Source of the DNA: Candidatus Zhuqueibacterota bacterium 4572_119 | GTDB lineage: Bacteria; Zhuqueibacterota; Zhuqueibacteria; Thermofontimicrobiales; Thermofontimicrobiaceae | Direction: 5' to 3' | Assembly: GCA_002084535.1 (NCBI GenBank) | Contig: NBLI01000183.1 | Location: forward strand, 1 to 6,846 | Length of the DNA: 6,846 bases | In this document: positions 1 to 6,104 of the stretch, one piece after another | Position numbering within the stretch: the first letter of the stretch is position 1 | Layout: the number at the start of each line of letters is the position of its first letter | Notes under the pieces: generated by a model | Seen by the model: only the letters and a program-made list of their open reading frames with translations | Databases searched by the model: none | Told to the model about the DNA's origin: nothing | Program-made: the position numbers and the translations under genes

Positions 1-18
1 TTTTTTTTGAATCATGAA

Positions 19-54
19 ATTCCAGTATCCGCCAAAAATCGGTGCAACTGGAAT
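19..54. repeat. Inverted repeat with two-step hairpin potential
   Basis: ATTCCAGT at 19-26 is the exact reverse complement of ACTGGAAT at 47-54. Inside the 20-nt spacer, CCG (29-31) can pair with CGG (40-42), giving a two-step hairpin. No T run follows on either side that would make it a convincing terminator. It looks like a small dispersed palindromic repeat, but copy number cannot be judged from this window. Confidence 0.45.
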
Positions 55-80
55 GACACAACATAACTAATTGTATTTTA

Positions 81-108
81 AGCTAATAGCTAACTGCTAA
101 TTGCTAAA
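81..108. repeat. 7-bp tandem repeat, four imperfect copies
   Basis: Four consecutive heptamers can be read: AGCTAAT (81-87), AGCTAAC (88-94), TGCTAAT (95-101) and TGCTAAA (102-108). The core GCTAA is invariant in all four and only the flanking bases vary. It lies about 190 bp upstream of the pgsA start and does not overlap a gene. A role is not evident. Confidence 0.6.
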
Positions 109-198
109 ACCTGTTTCAAGTTTTTTGAAAGCTTGTTAAGGTGATGCAATCCGATTTATTTTTAAAAAGTGTACAACATCTCTGTCTGCTAAAGATAG

Positions 199-257
199 TT
201 GATGCTTTTATTATCAAAAAAATATTAATCTTGACTTTGATTGTCATTTTACTTAAT
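199..257 (+). promoter_or_regulatory. Candidate promoter(s) for the pgsA operon
   Basis: Two weak sigma70-like pairs can be drawn. TTGATG (199-204) has an 18-nt gap to TATTAA (223-228). TTGACT (231-236) has a 15-nt gap to CTTAAT (252-257). The second has the better -35 but a short spacer. Either would give a leader of roughly 35-65 nt before the coding start at 301. The DNA is AT-rich, so chance matches are likely. Confidence 0.25.
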
Positions 258-300
258 TTCGGGTTGTTAAATCCTCACAACTTCAAACATGGGAGCCTTA

Positions 301-861
301 ATGGCTGAACAGATTTCGACACGCATTTTTACTATACCAAACATTATTACAATGTTCCGTATTTTACTTCTCGCCCCATTTTCATTTTTTCTTTGGCATA
401 ATAATTGGCCGCTTGTGGCAATTTTAGCTGTTATCGGTTTTTTTTCAGATTATCTGGATGGAATTTTTGCCCGAAAATTGAATCAAATTTCCAAGTTGGG
501 AAAAATACTGGACCCACTGGCGGACAAACTAACCTTTGCCTGTGTGCTGATAATTTTGTACATGAAACATGAGCTGCCGTTGTGGCTGGTTTTGATTGTT
601 GTGGGCAGGGATGTTACAATTATCGTAGGCGGAATTCTTTATCACCGGAAGCATAAAGTTGTAGTCACATCAAATTTGATCGGAAAAATGACCGCCAATG
701 TTGTGGCGCTCATGCTCGTATCATATATTTTTAATATTGTAACACTGGAAAGAATTTTTACAGTGTTAACCGTTATTTTTATGATTATATCTTCACTGAG
801 TTATTTTCTCAAATATTTAAAGCTGAGAAAACCGAACGGTAAGTTGCTGGTTGAGCCATAA
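301..861 (+). CDS. pgsA: CDP-diacylglycerol--glycerol-3-phosphate 3-phosphatidyltransferase (PgsA type)
   Basis: Integral inner-membrane enzyme of the CDP-alcohol phosphatidyltransferase family. PgsA transfers a phosphatidyl group from CDP-diacylglycerol to glycerol-3-phosphate, the committed step to phosphatidylglycerol and cardiolipin. The full family signature DxxDGxxARx8GxxxDxxxD is intact: D50, D53, G54, A57, R58, G67, D71, D75 (numbered from the start at 301). The N-terminal PNIITMFRI stretch is typical of PgsA, several hydrophobic helices follow, and the 186-residue length is normal. The frame also has an ATG at 289, but nothing resembling a ribosome-binding site precedes it. GGGAG at 291-295 sits 5 nt before the ATG at 301, so I prefer 301. 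It is the first gene of a three-gene operon. A related CDP-alcohol transferase (such as a eukaryote-type cardiolipin synthase) is the main alternative; the family is certain, the exact substrate less so. Confidence 0.9.
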   Translation: MAEQISTRIFTIPNIITMFRILLLAPFSFFLWHNNWPLVAILAVIGFFSDYLDGIFARKLNQISKLGKILDPLADKLTFACVLIILYMKHELPLWLVLIVVGRDVTIIVGGILYHRKHKVVVTSNLIGKMTANVVALMLVSYIFNIVTLERIFTVLTVIFMIISSLSYFLKYLKLRKPNGKLLVEP

Positions 862-896
862 CATCCGAAATTTTTTATTATTTATAAGGAGGCAGC

Positions 897-1100
897 ATGG
901 AAAAAATAGGATATGCATTGCTGGGAATTGTGGCAGTAATTTACGTGATTGGTCTTTTTGTGGGAATGATAGTTGCGCTCCCCTGGGGTATCATTGGGCT
1001 GATCGCAATTCTGGGGATTGGGACATTGTTTATCAAAGTTCTGTCTGACCGGATTGGCAGCAAGGAAGACGATTACTACGAAAAGAACGTTGAAAAATAG
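897..1100 (+). CDS. Small two-helix membrane protein, function unknown
   Basis: A 67-residue protein I do not recognise as a named family. Residues about 5-28 and 31-48 are two hydrophobic segments separated by a Pro-Trp-Gly turn (29-31), so it should form a helical hairpin in the inner membrane. The C-terminal tail (49-67) is strongly charged (DRIGSKEDDYYEKNVEK) and soluble. It is a real gene rather than noise: AAGGAGG at 886-892 lies 4 nt before the ATG. The gap from the pgsA stop is 35 nt, and the next gene's ribosome-binding site overlaps this stop codon, so the three genes are probably one transcript. A membrane anchor or accessory role for the UPF0145 protein next door is possible but is only inferred from adjacency. 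Confidence 0.8.
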   Translation: MEKIGYALLGIVAVIYVIGLFVGMIVALPWGIIGLIAILGIGTLFIKVLSDRIGSKEDDYYEKNVEK

Positions 1101-1109
1101 GAGGCAAAA

Positions 1110-1433
1110 ATGCTTTTTACCACACAGGATGAACTGAACGATTATCAAATCACCAAAACACTTGGGTTGGTGAGGGGAAATACTATCCGGGCGCGGCATA
1201 TTGGCAAAGACATTATGGCGGGGCTGCGGACGCTGGTGGGTGGTGAAATTACCGAATACACAAAAATGTTAGCCGAATCCCGGGAACAAGCCATCGACCG
1301 CATGATTCAGGAAGCCGAAACCCTGGGTGCTGACGCTATTGTTTGCGTGCGTTTTACCACATCGGCTGTGATGCAGGGCGCCGCGGAACTTTTAGCTTAC
1401 GGCACCGCGGTGAAAGTGAAACCGAAGAAATAA
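1110..1433 (+). CDS. UPF0145/YbjQ-family protein (putative heavy-metal-binding domain)
   Basis: A 107-residue cytosolic protein spanning the whole YbjQ (UPF0145) domain. Recognisable family features are GLVRGNTIRAR near residues 19-29, GGEITEYT (44-51), a helix with alternating charged and Ala residues (52-71), GADAIVCVRF (73-82) and the C-terminal AYGTAVKV (96-103). Family members are small and form oligomeric rings. They are annotated as putative heavy-metal binders, but the biochemical role is unproven. There are no conserved Cys clusters here: the only Cys is residue 79, so metal binding is not obvious from the sequence. AGGAGG (1099-1104) overlaps the previous stop codon and lies 5 nt before the ATG, so it is translationally close-coupled to the small membrane protein. 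Confidence 0.9.
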   Translation: MLFTTQDELNDYQITKTLGLVRGNTIRARHIGKDIMAGLRTLVGGEITEYTKMLAESREQAIDRMIQEAETLGADAIVCVRFTTSAVMQGAAELLAYGTAVKVKPKK

Positions 1434-1460
1434 AGAGATATTTCGGCTTTGATTGATTTT

Positions 1461-1583
1461 CACATCCCCCCTTGCCCCCCTTCGAAGGGGGGAAAGCAAA
1501 TCTTACTTTGAAGGGGGAAGAGCAAGTTTCCCTTTGAGGGGGAAAGAAAAAGTCCCCCTTTGAAGGGGGATTTAGGGGGGTGT
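1461..1583. repeat. 26-bp G-rich tandem array, four units, with C-rich inverted start
   Basis: The motif TTYGAAGGGGG begins at 1481, 1507, 1533 (as TTTGAGGGGG) and 1559, an exact 26-bp period for four units. After the G tract each of the first three units carries an A/G-rich segment; units 2 and 3 end in C tracts. Unit 1 is preceded by six C, forming the perfect 18-bp palindrome CCCCCCTTCGAAGGGGGG (1475-1492). The outer ends are roughly inverted: CACATCCCCCC at 1461-1471 against GGGGGGTGT at 1575-1583. It lies just downstream of the pgsA operon and could fold into strong hairpins that limit read-through, though no T run follows. It resembles a REP/MITE-type dispersed element. Confidence 0.75.
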
Positions 1584-1647
1584 CATCAATGGGATGTCTT
1601 ACAATAAAAATAAAACGAAATCACCACAAATCTTTATTCAAAATACA

Positions 1648-1680
1648 ATGTGCCAGGCACTTCAAAAGTGCCTGGCACGT
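1648..1680. repeat. Perfect 13-bp-stem hairpin repeat (GTGCCAGGCACTT)
   Basis: GTGCCAGGCACTT (1650-1662) is exactly complementary to AAGTGCCTGGCAC (1666-1678) across a 3-nt loop, extendable by a T-G and an A-T pair. The arm itself holds the palindrome GTGCCAGGCAC. No T tract follows on the plus strand, so it is not a standard terminator. Hairpins of this GTGCCAGGCAC type occur as dispersed repeats in varied bacterial genomes, which is my recollection and not checked here. Confidence 0.7.
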
Positions 1681-1925
1681 CTATTATCTTCTTCGCTTCC
1701 TCTGCGATTAAATCTTTTTTCCCAACTTCTCCCAAATCCTCTTGGCGCTTCTTCCGCTGAATCCATTTGATGTTTACCTGTCCACTTGCCTGATTTCAAT
1801 GAAATAAAATTTTCATTTTATACTTGCATTTGAAATAATTGTTTTTATATTATTTTTAACGCATTGAACACGGATTAAACGGATATAAACTATTGACAAA
1901 ATTCCGTGACATTCTGTGCGGAACG

Positions 1926-1945
1926 TCCGCCATCTTTTTGGCGGA
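1926..1945. repeat. Short hairpin TCCGCC/GGCGGA
   Basis: TCCGCC (1926-1931) pairs with GGCGGA (1940-1945) over an 8-nt loop containing five T. It is a modest stem in an otherwise AT-rich spacer. It has no T tract after it and no clear role. Confidence 0.35.
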
Positions 1946-1980
1946 TTATCCGCTTCACCTGCGTATTATTCTTATTATTT

Positions 1981-2105
1981 ATGAGTCAACTCTAAAAAGG
2001 TAAAAACCAGGTATTTTTCAATCAAAACAAAACTGTTTATATTGAAGTTATTGCACCATAATTTATGAAGAATCTTAAAATACCTGGTTTTTAGAATGGA
2101 CTCAT
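1981..2105. mobile_element. 125-bp MITE-like element with long imperfect inverted ends
   Basis: The left end reads ATGAGTC (1981-1987), then TCTAAAAA (1991-1998) and CCAGGTATTTT (2007-2017). The right end is the mirror image: AAAATACCTGG (2077-2087), TTTTTAGA (2088-2095) and GACTCAT (2099-2105). The left arm carries an extra 8 nt, GGTAAAAA, between the two inner blocks. ATTTAT occurs directly repeated at 1977-1982 and 2104-2109, so a 6-bp target duplication with GAGTC...GACTC ends (1983-2103) is possible, although AT-rich DNA makes chance likely. There is no coding capacity. It ends about 50 bp before the first M14 gene, so it could affect that gene's 5' leader. Confidence 0.55.
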
Positions 2106-2153
2106 TTATATTGAATTGAAAATTTACAATACCAACAACAGGAGGATTTTGTA

Positions 2154-4100
2154 ATGAGCAAAATGTTCAGCAGAAATGTTTTACTCAAAGCTTCAATTCT
2201 GTTTGTGTTGTGTTTTCTTCTCACTGGAATGTTGACGGCGCAACAACGCTCTCCCGGCAAAAGTCACGGTGAGGAATCTTTTTATGTCAATTGGAAACAT
2301 TATCACAATTTCGACGAGATGACCACGATACTCCAGGGATTGGCGGAAAAGTTTCCGCGCCTGGCAAAGCTGACTTCGTCGGGAAAAAGCCGCCAGGGGC
2401 GTGATTTGTGGATAATGGAAATTAGCAATTTTGAGAGCGGCAAATCTCTGGACAAACCCGGATTTTACATCGACGGAGATATTCACGGCAACGAGGTCAA
2501 CGGCATGATGGTGCCGCTTTATACATGCTGGTATTTATTAACGCGCTACGGTAACGACAAGTTCGTAACCGGGCTGCTGGACAGAATTGTGTTTTATGTT
2601 CGTCCATCAGTAAATCCGGATGCCGGAAATTCCTTCATTTCCGAGCCCAATACCATGCATCATCCGCGCTGGAATTACCGCCCCATCGACAATGACGGTG
2701 ACGGGCTTTTTGATGAGGACCCCGAAGAAGATTTGAACGGCGATGGTGAAATTTCCTCAATGAGAAAGCGCGATCCCCATGGTCGCTACAAACCTGACCC
2801 GGAGGATCCGCGTTTAATGGTGCGCGTTAAGGATAATGATCCTCCCGGCGGCTGGACACTGCTGGGTACTGAGGGCATTGACAATGACAATGACGGCAGG
2901 CTGAACGAAGACATCCCGGGCGGACTGGACATGGCGAGAAATTTTCCCTATGATTATAGCATCAGGAATGGCTGGCCCTATCCGTTGTCCGAACCGGAAA
3001 CACGCGGCTGTATCGAGTTTTTCAGGGATCATCCCAATATCAACGGTGTTTTCCATTATCATAATACGGGTAGTTTGATAATGATGGCGCTGGGAAAAGA
3101 TGCCAAGATGGGCGGTCAGGAGCAGCAATCCGGGCGCAGAAGATATCGCAGAGGTCCCCAGCTCCCGGAAATGTCAAAAGAAGAACAGGAATTGATGAAA
3201 AATTTTCTCAATGTTACAGTGGAACGTGATCGCATGCGGGACGCGTACATGTACCAAATTTTGGCAGTTAGGGGAGTTCATATTCTAAAGTACCGTCCGA
3301 CCTTAAATGGCGGCGTGGGACAATTCCCACCGTGGACTTATTCCATGTACGGCGCGCCATCATTCCTGATTGAGCTCTGGGGCATTCCGGCGGATTATGA
3401 TGGCGATGGCAGGGTTTCACAAAAGGAGGGGTTGCGTTGGGTTGATGAAGAATTGGATGGCGAAGGTTGGGTTAACTGGCAGCCGTATAAGCATCCGCAA
3501 TTCGGCGATATTGAAATTGGCGGCAGTTATACTAAGTTTATGCGGAGAACACCGCCCGGGCGCTATCTTGAGGAACATTGCCTGAAAAATACACGCTTTC
3601 ATCTTTATGTCGCCAGTGAACTGCCCAAACTGGAAATAACGAAAGCTGAATTTAAACCGCTGTACGGATTTTCGGCATCCGGCAGTGGAAAGAAAAAGGT
3701 TGTGAAAAATTCGGCGGATTTGAGCGCGAATAAAATGGGCTCCGGCAAGGGTGTGATTGGCTGGCTGGATATTGAGGTCAGGAACTTTGGCGTCATTCCT
3801 ACCGCGACTGCTCAGGCGGTGAAAGTCAATGTTGTTCGACCGGACAAACTGAAGATCGAAGGGGGAAAGAATTTTAAGATTTTGGGCCGGTCGGATCCGG
3901 AAAACCGTCTCGGCAAGGTGGCTGATTTTGAGGACGAAAAATCCAATGAAATTGAAATTGGCTATATCGGTGGGCGGTCTGGCAAAAATTATCGTTTGCT
4001 CGTCAAGTTGAATTCGAGTAAAAAAAATTATTTGACGTTGACAGTGGACAGTCAGCGTGGCGGAAAAATTAAGAAAAAAATACCGGTAAAATTTTTATAA
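2154..4100 (+). CDS. Secreted M14-family zinc carboxypeptidase with EF-hand-like calcium loops
   Basis: Exported metallocarboxypeptidase-like enzyme, 648 residues, expected to cleave C-terminal residues from peptides outside the cytoplasm. Residues 1-29 form a signal peptide, cleaved probably after LTA. The M14 domain spans about 45-425. Zinc ligands are H111 and E114 in HGNE plus H303 in HNTG (H301 is an alternative). The catalytic Glu is E407 in SFLIELW, equivalent to E270 of carboxypeptidase A. Acidic DxDxDG loops lie at 179-190, 193-204 and 243-253, and a canonical EF-hand loop at 414-425 (D414, D416, D418, E425). Where carboxypeptidase A has Asn144-Arg145 this protein has Ala261-Arg262 (DMARNF). 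A conserved block around YKHPQFGDIEIGG (445-457) and a beta-rich domain (about 495-648) follow. AGGAGG (2140-2145) is 8 nt before the start. Family assignment is firm; specificity is unknown. Confidence 0.92.
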   Translation: MSKMFSRNVLLKASILFVLCFLLTGMLTAQQRSPGKSHGEESFYVNWKHYHNFDEMTTILQGLAEKFPRLAKLTSSGKSRQGRDLWIMEISNFESGKSLDKPGFYIDGDIHGNEVNGMMVPLYTCWYLLTRYGNDKFVTGLLDRIVFYVRPSVNPDAGNSFISEPNTMHHPRWNYRPIDNDGDGLFDEDPEEDLNGDGEISSMRKRDPHGRYKPDPEDPRLMVRVKDNDPPGGWTLLGTEGIDNDNDGRLNEDIPGGLDMARNFPYDYSIRNGWPYPLSEPETRGCIEFFRDHPNINGVFHYHNTGSLIMMALGKDAKMGGQEQQSGRRRYRRGPQLPEMSKEEQELMKNFLNVTVERDRMRDAYMYQILAVRGVHILKYRPTLNGGVGQFPPWTYSMYGAPSFLIELWGIPADYDGDGRVSQKEGLRWVDEELDGEGWVNWQPYKHPQFGDIEIGGSYTKFMRRTPPGRYLEEHCLKNTRFHLYVASELPKLEITKAEFKPLYGFSASGSGKKKVVKNSADLSANKMGSGKGVIGWLDIEVRNFGVIPTATAQAVKVNVVRPDKLKIEGGKNFKILGRSDPENRLGKVADFEDEKSNEIEIGYIGGRSGKNYRLLVKLNSSKKNYLTLTVDSQRGGKIKKKIPVKFL

Positions 4101-4126
4101 TCAGCGTCGATGAAAAGCATTTTAGC

Positions 4127-4160
4127 AGCTTAATGGATATTTTAAGCTTCAGTCTTTTTT
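4127..4160 (+). terminator. Weak hairpin plus T-run between the two M14 genes
   Basis: AGCTTAA (4127-4133) and TTAAGCT (4142-4148) can form a 7-bp, mostly A-T stem. A run of six T follows at 4155-4160. The stem is weak and separated from the T run by 6 nt, so at most it would attenuate transcription between the two genes in the 84-bp gap. Confidence 0.25.
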
Positions 4161-4184
4161 AAACAAGATTGAAAGGAATAAAAA

Positions 4185-6101
4185 ATGAAAAAAAGGAAAC
4201 ATTTGTTTTTAATAATAATTTTCTTGGCGGCGATTCTTTATCTCGCGCCGGTCCATGCTTTTCCGGCAAAGGATTTTGATCAATCTAAATACCATAATTA
4301 CGCGGAATTGACAAAGATATTAAAGGGATTTCAGAGCAAATATTCAAACCTGGCAAAGCTGCATTCGCTGGGTAAAAGCGTTAACGGGAAAGACCTGTGG
4401 CTGCTGGAAGTAACGAACCATAAAAAAGGCAAAGCCGCGGAAAAACCGGCGTTGTTTATCAATGGCGGGCTTCGTGGTAATGAGGTTGTTACCACAGAGG
4501 TTTGTTTGTACACGGCAAAATACCTTCTGGATAACTACAACAAAATGGACGATGTGAAAAAGCTATTAGATTCAAGAACTTTTTATATAGTACCGGCGGT
4601 GAATCCTGATGCTTGTGATTTTACGGTCAAAAATCCCCAATACAAAATTAACAAGCTGGACGCGAGATTTATGAGCGAGGTAAATGCTAAAAAAGGAGAG
4701 AAGGGCGAATACAAACTTATGATAGAGGGGATTGATAATGACAAAGATGAGAAATATAATGAAGACGGTGTTGGCGGAGTAGATTTGAATCATAACTTTC
4801 CATCCGGCTGGAAAATGAATTATGAACAAGCGGGCGCCGGGATGTATCCCGGTTCGGAACCGGAGAGTGAAGCGTTGATGCGTTTCTTAATCGATCATCC
4901 TAATGTAACATTTGTGGTGGCTTTTCAATCGGGTGAGGGTAAATTGTATCGTCCGTTTGACCATTTGGCGGACAAAGAAATTCCCAGCCTCGATCAAAAA
5001 GTCTATGAAAAAATTGGGGAAAAGTACAAAGAGTTGACAGGGTTACCATTGACTCATGGTTTCCCGGAAAAGCCCAAAAAAGCATCAGGACCAAACAGGG
5101 GAAAAGTGGAAACAAAATCAGCGCCTCAGACAAGTTCTGATTTACGGCAGAGAGCAACCGCGAGAAGGGAACGAAGCACAAAACAAAAAGTAACGCAAAA
5201 AAAGAAGCCCATCGAGTACGGCACATTTCTGGACTGGGCTTATAAAGATTACAATGTTTATTCGTTTTGCCCCAGCGTTTGGACTTTACCCAGGGAATAC
5301 AAATCGGATCCCGATACAACAAAAAAAGGGCTTGAGGATAAATTAGCCTGGTTGAAATTTTTCGAAAAAGAATGGGGTGGTAAGGGCTTCGTTCCATGGA
5401 AAAAATATAAGCATCCGCAATTAGGTGAAGTGGAGATTGGCGGTTGGAGTTGTTTTTACAAGAAGAATCCACCTGCCGGAGATAGGTTGAAGAAACTGTG
5501 TAAAGATAACGCAAAATTTTGTGTTGAGTTGGCAGAGATGACGCCGCGATTGGAAATTAAAGAAATTGAGATAAATCCAATTCAGGTGTTAAGCGATGTA
5601 ACAAAAGCGAAATCTTCTTCAGATGCTGACGGCACCATTAAAATTTCACAGGGCAGCAAAAAAATAACCGGGAAAGCAGTGATCGCGGAAATAAAAATCA
5701 AGGTTGAAAATACTGGCAATTTAGGCTCAAGAACGGCTTTGGGAAAAAAGACCCGGTACTCACACCAGCAACCGCGCTCAGTACTCGTTTCGCTGGAGGA
5801 AAAAAATGGAAAAATGGAAATTTTATCCATACCCAGAATTCTCCGGCTGGGAGTGATTGAAGGCACTGAAACTAAGGATTTGGTTAAAACGTCGGAAGAA
5901 ACAGAAACCCGGAACCAACCCCAGGGACGCCAGGAACAGCGTCAGCAAAGAGAGCAAAAGAAGAAAGAGGACGAAGACGAGCCAAATATCAAATCAGGTA
6001 AATGGTTGGTCAAAATTGAAGGCGGCTCGGCAGAGTTGATTTTCAGAGTAAAATCGGAAAAAGCCGGGACGCTGGTGAAGAAGGTGCGGGTGGAATTGTA
6101 A
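4185..6101 (+). CDS. Secreted M14-like pseudopeptidase (zinc and catalytic residues lost)
   Basis: Paralogue of the preceding gene, 638 residues, with a signal peptide ending VHA (residue 25). The same fold landmarks are present: FINGGLRGNE (91-100), VDLNHNF (199-205), SEPESEAL (224-231), YKHPQLGEVEIGG (408-420) and a C-terminal beta-rich part. The active site is gone. The first zinc His is Arg97 (only E100 remains), the second aligns with Phe247 in AFQSG, the substrate-binding Arg is His203, and the catalytic Glu aligns with Ser364 in SFCPSVW. The region holding the first calcium loops is about 45 residues shorter, and the EF-hand after the catalytic position has decayed. A Lys/Arg-rich linker (about 294-343) and a Gln/Arg/Glu-rich stretch (572-600) are extra. 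The reading frame is intact, so it is probably expressed as a binding or scaffold protein. AAAGGA (4172-4177) lies 7 nt before the ATG. Likely co-transcribed with the first gene. Confidence 0.88.
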   Translation: MKKRKHLFLIIIFLAAILYLAPVHAFPAKDFDQSKYHNYAELTKILKGFQSKYSNLAKLHSLGKSVNGKDLWLLEVTNHKKGKAAEKPALFINGGLRGNEVVTTEVCLYTAKYLLDNYNKMDDVKKLLDSRTFYIVPAVNPDACDFTVKNPQYKINKLDARFMSEVNAKKGEKGEYKLMIEGIDNDKDEKYNEDGVGGVDLNHNFPSGWKMNYEQAGAGMYPGSEPESEALMRFLIDHPNVTFVVAFQSGEGKLYRPFDHLADKEIPSLDQKVYEKIGEKYKELTGLPLTHGFPEKPKKASGPNRGKVETKSAPQTSSDLRQRATARRERSTKQKVTQKKKPIEYGTFLDWAYKDYNVYSFCPSVWTLPREYKSDPDTTKKGLEDKLAWLKFFEKEWGGKGFVPWKKYKHPQLGEVEIGGWSCFYKKNPPAGDRLKKLCKDNAKFCVELAEMTPRLEIKEIEINPIQVLSDVTKAKSSSDADGTIKISQGSKKITGKAVIAEIKIKVENTGNLGSRTALGKKTRYSHQQPRSVLVSLEEKNGKMEILSIPRILRLGVIEGTETKDLVKTSEETETRNQPQGRQEQRQQREQKKKEDEDEPNIKSGKWLVKIEGGSAELIFRVKSEKAGTLVKKVRVEL

Positions 6102-6104
6102 CAT

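Larger units (their letters stand above)
1..300. other. Non-coding leader upstream of the pgsA operon
   Basis: I see no credible gene in these 300 bases; all frames are short and broken. The stretch is AT-rich, opens with a run of eight T, and contains an inverted repeat (19-54), a 7-bp tandem repeat (81-108) and weak promoter-like sequences (199-257). The T run at the very edge could be the tail of a terminator of a gene lying to the left, but the stem would be outside the window. Confidence 0.6.
1434..2153. other. 720-bp gene-free stretch, mosaic of repeats
   Basis: No credible coding frame or RNA gene is visible. Reading left to right it contains a G-rich 26-bp tandem array (about 1461-1583), a strong hairpin (1648-1680), a stretch without obvious structure (1681-1800), an AT hairpin with ATAAAAT/ATTTTAT arms (1804-1821), a short direct repeat ACGGATT/ACGGATA (1870-1887), a hairpin (1926-1945) and a 125-bp inverted-repeat element (1981-2105). 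A weak promoter-like pair, TTGCAT (1824-1829) and TATATT (1846-1851), lies some 300 bp before the peptidase. TACAAT (2125-2130), without a good -35, is another candidate close to it. Confidence 0.6.

Noticed and set aside
289..300. The upstream ATG as the pgsA start
   Set aside because: No Shine-Dalgarno-like sequence precedes 289, whereas GGGAG at 291-295 is well placed for the ATG at 301.
882..1199. A 105-codon minus-strand frame across the small membrane protein and UPF0145 genes
   Set aside because: It overlaps two plus-strand genes with near-perfect ribosome-binding sites, and its Cys/His/Asn-rich product looks like an antisense artefact.
1461..1583. The regular 26-bp repeats as a CRISPR array
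   Set aside because: The units are contiguous with no unique spacers, the repeats diverge along their whole length, and no cas gene is in the window.
2154..2243. The first M14 protein as a lipoprotein
   Set aside because: Its signal peptide contains a Cys at residue 20, but the preceding residues (FVL) do not fit a lipobox and the hydrophobic core continues past it.
4900..5514. A 204-codon open frame on the minus strand
   Set aside because: It lies wholly inside the second M14-like gene, which has strong homology evidence. The antisense product has no recognisable domain and no ribosome-binding site.
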